Assembly: GCA_963776465.1 (NCBI GenBank)
Contig: CAVZMV010000001.1
Span: forward strand, 620,001-684,000
DNA: 64,000 bases
DNA from: DASRHK01 sp963776465
Lineage (GTDB): Bacteria; Pseudomonadota; Gammaproteobacteria; Nevskiales; Nevskiaceae
Direction of reading: 5' to 3'
The notes beneath the pieces were generated by a model. That model saw only the letters and a list, made by a program, of their open reading frames with translations. It searched no databases and had not been told where the DNA came from. Position 1 is the first letter of the stretch; each line of letters begins with the position of its first letter. The translations under genes and the position numbers were made by a program. Shown here piece by piece: positions 25,396-34,750 of the stretch.

Positions 25396-25713
25396 ATGAC
25401 GATCATCCGAAAGCTTCGCTGGATTGTGGCTGCCGCTGTCGGCGCTGTCGGCCTCGCCGCGGTGCCGGCGCAAGCCCAGGCCGCCGACATCTCGCTTGGC
25501 GTGACCTTGGGTGGCCCGGCCTATTACTACGCGCCTCCGCCGCCGCGCTACTACGAGCGCACGGTGGTTTACGAAGAGCCGGTCTACTACGCGCCACGCA
25601 CGCGCGTCGTCTACGAGAGCCACTATTGCCCGAGGCACCACGTCTACCACCGCTCGCCGCGAGGTCACGCGCGCGTGCATTACCGGCATGAACACCGCGA
25701 CTGGCACGACTGA
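25396..25713 (+). CDS. Small secreted Tyr/His-rich protein
   Basis: The 105-residue product starts at an ATG behind a strong AGGAGG. It has a Sec signal peptide ending about residue 29 (VPAQAQA). The mature part is dominated by Pro-Tyr and His-Arg runs, such as YYYAPPPPRYYER and RHHVYHRSPRGHARVHYRHEH, with no hydrophobic core. Similar short YXXP/His-rich exported proteins occur in many proteobacteria without known function. The His cluster could bind metal; that is a guess. It is monocistronic, with a strong terminator right after it. Confidence 0.75.
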   Translation: MTIIRKLRWIVAAAVGAVGLAAVPAQAQAADISLGVTLGGPAYYYAPPPPRYYERTVVYEEPVYYAPRTRVVYESHYCPRHHVYHRSPRGHARVHYRHEHRDWHD

Positions 25714-25734
25714 AAGCCACAGCGGATTACCCCA

Positions 25735-25762
25735 AGCCGCGCCTCTGGCGCGGCTTTTTTTT
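25735..25762 (+). terminator. Strong rho-independent terminator
   Basis: The stem AGCCGCGCC/GGCGCGGCT (9 bp) with loop TCT is followed by eight T residues, 21 bp after the Tyr/His-rich gene. Confidence 0.92.
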
Positions 25763-25814
25763 GGGCGTAGGTCGGGGCGTATACTCCGACCTCAGGTCGC
25801 GAAGGAGAACCGTC

Positions 25815-26450
25815 ATGGCATTCGTCGATTGGGTGATGCAGGGAATCCAGGTCTCGCACTGCAATTGCAACATCGGCTGCCCCTGCCAGTTCAACGCGCT
25901 GCCGAGCCATGGCAACTGTCGCGCCTACGTCTTCGTACAGATCGACAAGGGACACTTCGGCAAGGTCAAGCTCGACGGCCTGCGCTGGGGCGGGCTGTTC
26001 AAGTGGCCGGGCCCGATCCACCTGGGCAACGGCACCGCGATGGTGGTGGTCGACAAGAGCGCGACCCCGGAGCAAAAAGCGGCGATCGAGTCTGTCGCCG
26101 GTGGCGAGAACACCGAGCCGGGGAGCCTCATCACCCAGGTGTTCAGCACCACTCTCACCAAGGTGCTACCGACCCAGGTCAAGCCGATCGATCTGTCCAT
26201 CGACTACAAGAAGCGCACCGCGCGGGTGCGAGTGCCTGACCTCGTCGAGAGCGACGTCGAGTCGATCAAGAACCCGATCACCGGCGCGCCGCATCAGGCC
26301 ACGGTGAGACTGCCGAAAGGATTCGAGTACCGCGAAGCGGAATTCGTGACCGGCAAGGCCAAGACGTCCGGCGAGATCGAGCTCAACTTCAGCGACACGC
26401 ACGCGCACCTGGCGAAAGTGCACTGGGGCACGCGCGGCGTCCTCGATTGA
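25815..26450 (+). CDS. DUF1326 domain protein with cysteine-rich N-terminus
   Basis: The 211-residue protein has no signal peptide and opens with a four-cysteine motif HCNCNIGCPCQF (Cys16, 18, 22, 24). This is the conserved feature of DUF1326 and looks like a metal or thiol site. The rest is predicted beta-rich (VDLSIDYKKRTARVRVP). It is followed after 7 bp by a DUF2182 membrane protein, a pairing seen repeatedly in bacterial genomes. An SD (GGAGAA) precedes the ATG. The biochemical role is unknown; the partner suggests a cytoplasmic or membrane-face metal-handling component. Confidence 0.85.
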   Translation: MAFVDWVMQGIQVSHCNCNIGCPCQFNALPSHGNCRAYVFVQIDKGHFGKVKLDGLRWGGLFKWPGPIHLGNGTAMVVVDKSATPEQKAAIESVAGGENTEPGSLITQVFSTTLTKVLPTQVKPIDLSIDYKKRTARVRVPDLVESDVESIKNPITGAPHQATVRLPKGFEYREAEFVTGKAKTSGEIELNFSDTHAHLAKVHWGTRGVLD

Positions 26451-26457
26451 AACCGGT

Positions 26458-27225
26458 TTGAGCGTTCCCGGCACGAGCCTCGAGGCTCTCCTCCGACGCG
26501 ATCGCGTGATGGTGCTGGGCGGCGTCATCGCCGCCGCCGGCATTGCCTGGGCCTGGCTGGTCATCGCCAGCGCCGATATGTACGGGGACATGGATGGCGC
26601 CGCGGCCTGGATGATGGTCGCGGACTGGGACGCCCGCTACTTCCTGCTGATCTTCGCGATGTGGACGGCGATGATGATCGGCATGATGCTGCCGACCGCG
26701 GCGCCGACCCTGCTGCTGTACGGCATGGCGATGCGCGGCGGCGCGGGCGCACCGGTGCGCAAGGTCTATGCATTCGCTGCCGGTTATCTCCTGGTCTGGT
26801 CGGCCTTCAGTCTGGGCGCCACCGCGCTTCAATGGACGCTCAGCCGAGCGGCCTTGCTCAGCCCGATGATGCAGGTGAGCAGCTCCCGGCTCGGTGCCGT
26901 CTTGCTCATCCTGGCTGGTGTCTACCAATGGACTCCGCTCAAACAAGCCTGCCTCGCCAACTGCCGCTCGCCGGTCTCGTTCATCACTGCAGGCCACAAG
27001 CGGGGCGGCCTGCGGATGGGCCTGGAGCATGGGCTGTATTGCCTCGGCTGCTGCTGGGTGCTGATGCTGTTGCTGTTCTCCGGCGGCGTGATGAACCTGA
27101 CCTGGATCGCCGCGATCACGCTGTTCGTCCTGCTCGAGAAGCTTGCGCCGGTGGGTATCCAGGGCGGGCGGCTGAGCGGGTTGCTGCTCGCGCTGTCGGG
27201 CGCCTGGCTCCTGCTGTTCCGCTGA
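26458..27225 (+). CDS. DUF2182 integral membrane protein
   Basis: The 255-residue protein has about seven hydrophobic helices and the DUF2182 hallmark methionine-rich segment MWTAMMIGMMLPTAAPTLLLY near 64-84. A second signature is YQWTPLKQACLANCRSP near 156-172 with paired cysteines, and CLGCCWVLMLLLF comes later. The family is described as predicted metal-binding membrane proteins. The chosen start is TTG at 26458, the first in-frame start after the DUF1326 stop. Translation coupling with DUF1326 is likely. Substrate unknown; the Met/Cys content would suit a soft metal ion, which is inference. Confidence 0.85.
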   Translation: MSVPGTSLEALLRRDRVMVLGGVIAAAGIAWAWLVIASADMYGDMDGAAAWMMVADWDARYFLLIFAMWTAMMIGMMLPTAAPTLLLYGMAMRGGAGAPVRKVYAFAAGYLLVWSAFSLGATALQWTLSRAALLSPMMQVSSSRLGAVLLILAGVYQWTPLKQACLANCRSPVSFITAGHKRGGLRMGLEHGLYCLGCCWVLMLLLFSGGVMNLTWIAAITLFVLLEKLAPVGIQGGRLSGLLLALSGAWLLLFR

Positions 27226-27241
27226 TTATTTCGCCGGACCC

Positions 27242-27270
27242 CTTGAATCGGCTGGCGTCATCCCTACAAT
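27242..27270 (+). promoter_or_regulatory. groESL promoter (sigma-70 type, with sigma-32-like overlap)
   Basis: TTGAAT (27243-27248) and TACAAT (27265-27270) are spaced 16 bp and each matches the sigma-70 consensus in five or so positions. The same bases can be read as CTTGAAT and CCCTACAAT, 13 bp apart, which resembles a heat-shock sigma-32 promoter. The next feature is a CIRCE operator overlapping its end. Confidence 0.72.
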
Positions 27271-27296
27271 TAGCAGCCTTCGGGGGAGAGTGCTAA
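27270..27296 (+). promoter_or_regulatory. CIRCE operator (HrcA-binding site) of groESL
   Basis: TTAGCAGCC, nine bases, then GAGTGCTAA. The right arm is the perfect CIRCE consensus; the left arm differs at two of nine positions. The nine-base spacer is canonical and the site begins inside the -10 box, so HrcA would block the promoter. This implies dual heat-shock control. Confidence 0.88.
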
Positions 27297-27366
27297 CAGC
27301 GTCGTTTACGCTGGCTCTAGTCATTTCTCCTGAACATTCAACTGCTTGAACAACAGGAGTCCGCCT

Positions 27367-27666
27367 ATGAAATTGCGTCCCTTGCACGATCGCGTGATCG
27401 TGGAGCGTCTGGAAGAGGAAAAGAAATCGGCCGGCGGGATCATCATCCCCGACGCCGCCAAGGAAAAGCCCATGAAGGGCAAGGTCGTCGCAGTCGGGCC
27501 GGGCAAGCGCTCGGACGACGGCAAGCTCCACCCGCTGGACGTCAAGTCCGGCGACACCATCCTGTTCGGGAAGTACTCCGGCACGGAAGTGAAGATCGAT
27601 GGCACCGAGTACGTCGTGATGCGTGAAGACGACATCATGGGCGTGTTCGCCGGCGCGCGCGCTTAA
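27367..27666 (+). CDS. groES: Co-chaperonin GroES
   Basis: GroES caps GroEL during folding. The 99-residue protein starts MKLRPLHDRVIVER and contains the mobile-loop stretch EEEKKSAGGIIIPDAAKEKP (17-36), then VGPGKR and KYSGTEVKIDGTEYVVMREDDI. The ATG at 27367 fits the family start; a short in-frame upstream extension is not conserved. It is co-transcribed with groEL, 41 bp downstream. Confidence 0.98.
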   Translation: MKLRPLHDRVIVERLEEEKKSAGGIIIPDAAKEKPMKGKVVAVGPGKRSDDGKLHPLDVKSGDTILFGKYSGTEVKIDGTEYVVMREDDIMGVFAGARA

Positions 27667-27707
27667 CAGCGCCCGTCCCAAACAAATTCAGCTAAGAGGA
27701 ATCAGTC

Positions 27708-29342
<1,635 letters not shown>

Positions 29343-29361
29343 ACCAGGCGTCAAGCAAACC

Positions 29362-29391
29362 ATCGGGGCTCTTCGGAGCCCCGATTTTTTT
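29362..29391 (+). terminator. Rho-independent terminator of groESL
   Basis: The stem ATCGGGGCT/AGCCCCGAT (9 bp) with a CTTCGG loop is followed by seven T residues, 20 bp after the groEL stop. Confidence 0.93.
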
Positions 29392-29410
29392 GTGCCGCCA
29401 TAATTCGCGC

Positions 29411-30109
29411 ATGGAAATCACCATCGCGTCGCGCTTCTGCGGACCGCAGACCTCCGGCAATGGCGGCTACACCTGTGGCCGGGTCGCGGAGCTCATCGAC
29501 GGGCCTTGCGAGGTGACGCTGCGTGCGCCACCGCCGCTGGACACGCCGCTGCAGGTCGACGCCTCTGCTGACGCGGTCAGGCTCACCCATGGCGGCCGCC
29601 TGATCGCCGAGGCCAAGCGCGCGGAGCTGGATCTACAGCCGCCCGACTCGCCCAGTTGGGACGAGGCAGTTGTCGCCGAGCGTAGGTTTCGAGGCCTGAC
29701 GCATCACGACTTCCCGCACTGCTTCACCTGCGGCACGGCGCGCACGCCTGGCGACGGGCTGCGCGTGCACACCGGCGCGGTCGAAGGACGCGAGGTCGTG
29801 GCTGCCACGTGGACACCTGACGCCAGTCTTGCCGACTCGCACGGCGCGATCGGGACGGAGTTTCTGTGGGCGGCGACGGACTGCGCCGGCGCTTGGGCGA
29901 CGAACTCGCGTCAGACGAATCCCTCGCTGCTCGGTCGCTTCGCAGCGCGCTTCACCGGCACCGTGCGAGCCGGCGAGCGTTGCATCGTCATCGGCTGGCC
30001 CATCGGTCACGAGGGACGCAAGCATCACGCAGGCACCGCGCTGTTCAAGGCGGACGGTCAGCTGATCGGCTGCGGCCGGCAGACCTGGATCGAAATCCCG
30101 CGCACATAA
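29411..30109 (+). CDS. Uncharacterised hotdog-like (thioesterase-like) protein
   Basis: The 232-residue cytoplasmic protein has no strong catalytic signature. Two similar-sized halves with patterns such as GPQTSGNGGYTCGRVAELI (10-28) and SLLGRFAARFTGTVRAGERCIVIGWPIG (about 176-203), plus a final GQLIGCGRQTWIEI, look like a double-hotdog arrangement used by acyl-CoA thioesterases. Between them lies HHDFPHCFTCGTARTPGDGLRVH with two cysteines. I recognise the fold only loosely, so the function is open. The ATG at 29411 is preferred to an upstream start inside the groEL terminator region. Confidence 0.6.
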   Translation: MEITIASRFCGPQTSGNGGYTCGRVAELIDGPCEVTLRAPPPLDTPLQVDASADAVRLTHGGRLIAEAKRAELDLQPPDSPSWDEAVVAERRFRGLTHHDFPHCFTCGTARTPGDGLRVHTGAVEGREVVAATWTPDASLADSHGAIGTEFLWAATDCAGAWATNSRQTNPSLLGRFAARFTGTVRAGERCIVIGWPIGHEGRKHHAGTALFKADGQLIGCGRQTWIEIPRT

Positions 30110-30134
30110 AAAAACCCCCGCTTGCGCGGGGGTT
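30107..30134 (-). terminator. Terminator of the OmpA-like gene (hairpin shared with the convergent gene)
   Basis: The 9-bp stem AACCCCCGC/GCGGGGGTT has a TTGC loop. On the minus strand it is followed by a run of T residues (the plus-strand A-run at 30107-30114), giving a good terminator for the gene ending at 30156. On the plus strand the tract is poor, so it acts mainly in one direction. Confidence 0.85.
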
Positions 30135-30155
30135 CTTGATCGAGCAGGTTGACGC

Positions 30156-31244
30156 TTAGTGCGCGCGGATCTCCGCGCGGCGGTTCAGCGCGCGCCCTTC
30201 GTCGGTGCGGTTGTCCGCGACCGGCTTGGACTCGCCGAAGGCCTGCGTGGTGATGCGGCTGCTGGCAACGCCCTTGCGCACCAGGTAATCCTTGACGCTC
30301 TGGGCACGGCGCTCGGACAGCGCCTGGTTATAGGCGTCCGATCCGATCCAGTCGGTGTGGCCACTGACCTCCACCGCCGTCCTGGAATTCCGCTGCACCA
30401 TCTTGTCGATCGACTTCGCATCCGCGTCCAGCGAAGCCTTCGCCTTGTCCGTCAGCGTCGACTTGTTGTACGGGAAGTTCACGTCGTCGAACTTCATCCC
30501 TTCCTCGACCGGTGCCGGAGCCGGCACTGGCGCGGGCGCCGGACGAACCGGTGCGGGCGACGGCGGCGGTGGCGCTGCCGCGGCGACGCGATGGGCGCCG
30601 ATCGGGATGATGAAGCCGGCGCGCAGGACAGGTTCCTGGAAGTCGCCGTCGTTGTTGGCCTCCGGCGAGTTGTCGGTGTTGACCAGCAGCTTCGAGCCGA
30701 TCTTCAGCCAGCGCAGGCGAGCATCCGCGCGCAAGCCGATCGGATAGCCGAAGACGCGGAACGGCAGCATCAGGCCGGCGCCCGCGGCAGCGGCGAAGTT
30801 ATCGCCGTCGTTGTCGGGCGTGTCCACGCCTTCGATTTCGTCGGGGCGGCTGGTGTGGACCCAGTCTGCCGACATGATCAGGAACGGCTGGATCGGCCAG
30901 GCCCGGTTGAAGAAGTAGAGCCCTGACCCTTCGAGGCCATTCTCGCGCCAGGAACGGCCATTGGCGACGGAATTGTCAAAGAAGTGATGGAAGTAGCCGA
31001 ACTCGACCGCCCAGTTCTCATCGAAGAACTTGCCGCCGTAGATCGAGCCGCCCAAGCCGTCGTTGGAGTTGCGACCATCACGGTCCAACACCCAGTCGAA
31101 CATCGGCGACACGTACCATGTTTTCTTGTCGACCTCGTAATACTCGGTCGTTCTAGTCGGTGACGGCCCAAAGTATTGTGCAAAGGCGGGTACGGTGAAC
31201 GCCATGAGCACAAACCACATACCGGCCGGAGCAAATTTTTTCAT
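30156..31244 (-). CDS. OmpA-family outer-membrane protein
   Basis: The 362-residue protein has a signal peptide (ending AFAQ, about residue 23) and an eight-stranded-barrel-like N-terminal domain (about 24-220) rich in aromatic/polar alternation (WAVEFGYFHHFFDNS). A Pro/Ala hinge (about 225-250, PAPVRPAPAPVPAPAPV) follows. The C-terminal OmpA domain (about 253-362) has VEVSGHTDWIGSDAYNQALSERRAQSVKDYL and the ending ALNRRAEIR. It anchors the outer membrane to peptidoglycan. The barrel half resembles OmpW/OprF-like barrels but is not a standard one. It is monocistronic, with its own promoter and terminator. Confidence 0.9.
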   Translation of the reverse strand: MKKFAPAGMWFVLMAFTVPAFAQYFGPSPTRTTEYYEVDKKTWYVSPMFDWVLDRDGRNSNDGLGGSIYGGKFFDENWAVEFGYFHHFFDNSVANGRSWRENGLEGSGLYFFNRAWPIQPFLIMSADWVHTSRPDEIEGVDTPDNDGDNFAAAAGAGLMLPFRVFGYPIGLRADARLRWLKIGSKLLVNTDNSPEANNDGDFQEPVLRAGFIIPIGAHRVAAAAPPPPSPAPVRPAPAPVPAPAPVEEGMKFDDVNFPYNKSTLTDKAKASLDADAKSIDKMVQRNSRTAVEVSGHTDWIGSDAYNQALSERRAQSVKDYLVRKGVASSRITTQAFGESKPVADNRTDEGRALNRRAEIRAH

Positions 31245-31279
31245 TTTGAATCCCCTGTCTCGGTCAAGGTTGCGCTTCT

Positions 31280-31310
31280 ATAATACTGATAATTGGGCAA
31301 AGAGTGTAAA
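31280..31310 (-). promoter_or_regulatory. Probable promoter of the OmpA-like gene
   Basis: On the minus strand, TTTACA/TTACAC (31310-31304) and TATTAT (31285-31280) are spaced 18-19 bp. They sit about 36 bp upstream of the start codon in a locally AT-rich stretch that is unusual for this sequence. Confidence 0.55.
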
Positions 31311-31385
31311 GAAATTCAAGCGATAGGTGCGATACCCAACAGACAGCTGACCGGCTGTTTCGATCCTGGCCCCTAGGTTTCCGGA

Positions 31386-32420
31386 GTGGATGTGCTCGAT
31401 TTTCTGGCCCAGTACGGCCTGTTTCTCGCCAAAACGCTGACGCTCCTGGCCGCCTTCGTGGTGGTGGTCAGCCTGGTCGCGAACCTCGCCCACCAGGCCC
31501 GGGCGCACTCGCACGATCGGCTGCAGGTGCGAAGTCTCAACCGCCGCCTGCGCGACATGGCCGCGGCTCTCAACGCGGAGCTGCTGGACAAGACCGCGCG
31601 CAAGGCCGAGGCCAAGGCGCGCAAGGCCGAGGAGAAGGCGCAGCAGCAGGCCCGCAAGCAGGGGCACGCCAAGGACCGGCCGCGGGTTTTCGTGCTCGAC
31701 TTCCGCGGCGACTTGCGCGCCAGCCAGACCACCGCGCTGCGCGAGGAGATCAGCGCGTTGCTGCAGGTGAGCAAGGACCATGACGAGGTCCTGCTGCGGC
31801 TGGAAAGCGGCGGCGGCATGGTCCACGGTTATGGCCTCGCAGCGTCGCAGCTTCAGCGCGTGCGCGAGCGCGGCATCAAGCTGACGGTGTCGGTGGACAA
31901 GATCGCGGCCAGCGGCGGCTACCTCATGGCCTGCGTGGCGGATCGCATCATCGCCGCGCCGTTCGCGATCCTGGGATCCATCGGCGTTGTGGGCCAGATG
32001 CCCAATTTCAACCGCCTGCTCAAGAAGCACGAAGTGGACTACGAGCTGCACACCGCCGGGGAGTTCAAGCGCACGCTGACGATGTTCGGCGAGAACACCG
32101 CCGAGAGCCGCGAGAAATTCCGGCAGGAGCTGGAGGACGTGCACTCACTGTTCAAGTCCTTCGTGACGGACAATCGCCCGCAGCTGGCGATCGAGCAGGT
32201 TGCGACGGGCGAGCACTGGTACGGCTCCCGCGCCATCGCGCTAAAGCTGGTCGACGAGATCAAGACCAGCGACGACTGGCTGCTCGAGCACGCCAAGAAG
32301 TGCGACCTGCTGGAAGTGACCTTCAAGCCGCACACGCGGCTGATCGACCGACTCAGTCACGGCATGAGCCGCCTGCGTGATGAAGCATCCGCAGGCGATG
32401 ACGGTCCGATGCTGCGCTAG
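31386..32420 (+). CDS. sohB: SohB-type inner-membrane serine protease
   Basis: This is an S49-family peptidase of the signal-peptide-peptidase class, anchored by an N-terminal helix (about 13-34). A charged linker with Lys/Ala/Glu repeats (about 66-97, KARKAEEKAQQQARKQ) precedes the protease domain. The catalytic dyad is Ser176 in KIAASGGYLMA and Lys228 in GEFKRTLTMF. The 344-residue length fits SohB. The start is GTG at 31386 with only a weak SD. Its stop overlaps the convergent MBL gene by 4 bp. The substrate is likely to be membrane or periplasmic peptides. Confidence 0.92.
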   Translation: MDVLDFLAQYGLFLAKTLTLLAAFVVVVSLVANLAHQARAHSHDRLQVRSLNRRLRDMAAALNAELLDKTARKAEAKARKAEEKAQQQARKQGHAKDRPRVFVLDFRGDLRASQTTALREEISALLQVSKDHDEVLLRLESGGGMVHGYGLAASQLQRVRERGIKLTVSVDKIAASGGYLMACVADRIIAAPFAILGSIGVVGQMPNFNRLLKKHEVDYELHTAGEFKRTLTMFGENTAESREKFRQELEDVHSLFKSFVTDNRPQLAIEQVATGEHWYGSRAIALKLVDEIKTSDDWLLEHAKKCDLLEVTFKPHTRLIDRLSHGMSRLRDEASAGDDGPMLR

Positions 32421-33499
32421 CGCGCTCGACGCTGCAGCGATCCGAATTGCAGCTGGCCGACGCGCACCGTCGGCGAGGTCCGCGGGAACATCCAGAAGCC
32501 GGCCGACTCCGACGAAGGCGCGAGGTTAGGCCAGCCGGGCAGACGCCTGCTCTCGCCGGCGATCGCCTTCTCCTGGACCATCGAGATGTACTGGTCCACC
32601 GCGTATTCCTGCGTGTTGCCGTTGAGCACGACCTCGGCGCCCGTCCGGCGCGCGTAGCTCGCCACACCCGGCACCCTGGACTGCAGCGGCGCATAAGCGT
32701 CGAGCGAAACGCCGTTCTCGCTGGTGACGAAGAGCTGCCCGTCCGCGTGCACGACAATCGAGTGATTACCCTCGGTGTGGCCCTTGGTCTTGATCAGGGC
32801 GACGCCCTCTCCGAGCATCACGTCGTGATCCAGCAGGATCACCTTGTCGCTCGGCACGCCGTCGATGCCGTGCGGGCAAAACCACTGGTTCTGCCACGGG
32901 ATCAGCGACTGGGTGCATTCCCACTCCTCGCGCATCACCAGGAGCTTGGCGTTGGGCAAGAACGCGGGCTGCCCATCGGCTCCGAGCCAGCGACGCAGGT
33001 TCTGCGTGTGCAGGTGATCGTAAGTGATGTAGTCCACGTCTTCGGGCTTGAGCCCTATGCGCGCGAGCACTCCCGGCACCGTGTCGGTCTTGCGGGAGAT
33101 CAGGTTCTCCATCACCCCTTTGAGCGGCCCTGCTCGATCTGACAGCTGCTTGAAGAACGGCGTGTCGCGCTGGTTCTCCCAGTCGGACGGTCCTACGAGC
33201 AGCGTCTTGATTCCTTCGCTGCTCTCGAACTGCACCACGAACATGGTGTTGCACAGATGCACGAACGCCGAGGGGCCGGAGTACGCGTTGAGATAAGCGA
33301 ACTTCGAAGGATAGGGAACGCGCACGAGCTCGAACGACGCGTAGTGCAGCACTGGCTTTCGCGCCAGCATGTCGCGCCGGAAATCGATCGCCGCCTGCTT
33401 GACGTTGGCGACCCGGTCCAGCGGCCGGGCCGCATCGCGCGCGCCATCGAAATGCGTAAGCCGCTGAAACGCCGAGCCGCCGCGATTTCCTTCCGCCAT
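32417..33499 (-). CDS. MBL-fold metallo-hydrolase with an atypical metal motif
   Basis: The 360-residue protein has MBL-like blocks but no standard HxHxDH. The expected position reads TYDHLHTQN (His162, His164, then Thr-Gln), and the later ligand is in KGHTEGNHS (His241, His246). One or both metal sites may therefore be lost or altered. There is no signal peptide, so it is cytoplasmic. FALSE-start extensions were avoided; it begins MAEGNRGGSA. The downstream gene in the same direction upstream of it is a secreted propeller, 12 bp away, so the two may be one operon. The reaction cannot be assigned. Confidence 0.75.
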   Translation of the reverse strand: MAEGNRGGSAFQRLTHFDGARDAARPLDRVANVKQAAIDFRRDMLARKPVLHYASFELVRVPYPSKFAYLNAYSGPSAFVHLCNTMFVVQFESSEGIKTLLVGPSDWENQRDTPFFKQLSDRAGPLKGVMENLISRKTDTVPGVLARIGLKPEDVDYITYDHLHTQNLRRWLGADGQPAFLPNAKLLVMREEWECTQSLIPWQNQWFCPHGIDGVPSDKVILLDHDVMLGEGVALIKTKGHTEGNHSIVVHADGQLFVTSENGVSLDAYAPLQSRVPGVASYARRTGAEVVLNGNTQEYAVDQYISMVQEKAIAGESRRLPGWPNLAPSSESAGFWMFPRTSPTVRVGQLQFGSLQRRAR

Positions 33500-33511
33500 G
33501 ATCGGGGCCTC

Positions 33512-34657
33512 CTACTGCACGATCGGCTTGACCAGCGGCGAGCCCGTGTCGTTGACGAACACGTCGAGCACCTTGAACTGCGTCGGCAGCATGGTGGCGA
33601 ACGCGTGGTTGGTCACGAGCGCCGACCCCGACGGCGTGAACGCCAGGTTCGCCGGCGAGTCGTACGGATTGATCGGGCTACCCCCGCCGATCTGCAGGTG
33701 CAGCTCGACGAGCTTGTGCACCGACAGCTCCACCAGCGGGTTCTCGTTGTTGACCAGGCGCGCGTACTCGCTGCCGTCAGGACGCAGCACCGACAGCCCC
33801 GAGTACAGCGGCAGCGCCAACGTCACGTAGAGCTTGCCGTCGGATGCGAAGGCAATGCCGTCCGGCGATTCGCCGAGGTCGTACTTGTGGAACACGGTCA
33901 GGTCCGCAGCCGTCGGCTTGGCGACCAGCGGCAGCGAATAGATGTATCCGTTGCCGGCGCGATCCGTGGTCACCGAGAAGAACACGCGCGTCCGCGCCGG
34001 GTTGATGCGGATGCCGTTGACGCCGATGTATGCGCTCGACAGGCGCTTGTCCTGGAACCAGATCGTCGCGGGTCCGCCGCCGGGCGGCACTTTCCAGATC
34101 GTCGCCTGCATCGAATCGGTGATGTAGAGGTTGCCCGCCGGATCGAACACCAGGTCGTTGGTGAGCGGCGGTGTGTTTGCGAGCGTGGGAGCGCAAGGCC
34201 GGAGCGGGTTGATCGTCGTGTTGCACGCGGGCAGGTCCGGCACCGGCGGCGAATAGACCGCCTGCGCATGGGTGGCCGTGTTGAACCGCACGACGCCCAG
34301 CTGCGTGTTGAGGGTGTAGAGCCGTCCCAGACCGTCGAACGCGACGCAGGAGTTCGCGTGCTCCATGGTCACGTCCTCGCCCTGCACCACGATCTTGTCC
34401 ACCAGCGCCCCGCTGCCGGTGTCGAACACCCATATCGGCGAGCGGTGGAAATTCCCGCTGGTCCCGAAATGCGCCGGCCCGGCGACGTAGGCGCGGCCGT
34501 TCTCGACGGCAATGCCCTCCGGGAAACCAGGCTGCGGCACTTGCGCCAGCACGCGGACGTCGCCGTAGTCGCGCGCTGCGGCGGGCAGGCTCGCGGCCAG
34601 GGCCATGGCGACGGCGCAGCCGCAGGCAAATCGACGCAGCGGATGTGAGTGTTTCAT
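33512..34657 (-). CDS. Secreted NHL/SMP-30-like beta-propeller protein
   Basis: The start is ATG at 34657, because GGGGAAGG lies 5 bases upstream; a second in-frame ATG 15 bp earlier lacks an SD. The 381-residue protein has a signal peptide ending in AAAR (about residue 29). Repeated propeller blades follow, such as GFPEGIAVENGRAYVAGPAH, NDLVFDPAGNLYITDSMQATIWKVP and ESPDGIAFASDGKLYVTLAL. This is the SMP-30/gluconolactonase-like group, possibly an exported lactonase. It is followed by the MBL-fold gene. Its N-terminal CGC motif is inside the signal peptide and is not a convincing lipobox. Confidence 0.78.
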   Translation of the reverse strand: MKHSHPLRRFACGCAVAMALAASLPAAARDYGDVRVLAQVPQPGFPEGIAVENGRAYVAGPAHFGTSGNFHRSPIWVFDTGSGALVDKIVVQGEDVTMEHANSCVAFDGLGRLYTLNTQLGVVRFNTATHAQAVYSPPVPDLPACNTTINPLRPCAPTLANTPPLTNDLVFDPAGNLYITDSMQATIWKVPPGGGPATIWFQDKRLSSAYIGVNGIRINPARTRVFFSVTTDRAGNGYIYSLPLVAKPTAADLTVFHKYDLGESPDGIAFASDGKLYVTLALPLYSGLSVLRPDGSEYARLVNNENPLVELSVHKLVELHLQIGGGSPINPYDSPANLAFTPSGSALVTNHAFATMLPTQFKVLDVFVNDTGSPLVKPIVQ

Positions 34658-34750
34658 GACGGCCTTCCCCATTAGGCAGACGGTCAGCCTAGGGGAGTGC
34701 GGCCCGGGTCACAAGCTAGACTATCGACCCTCGCGAACTGGAGAAGAATC

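Noticed and set aside
30107..30134. Terminator for the plus-strand hotdog-like gene
   Set aside because: The plus-strand tract after the stem is TTCTTGAT, which is weak, so it was assigned mainly to the convergent OmpA-like gene.
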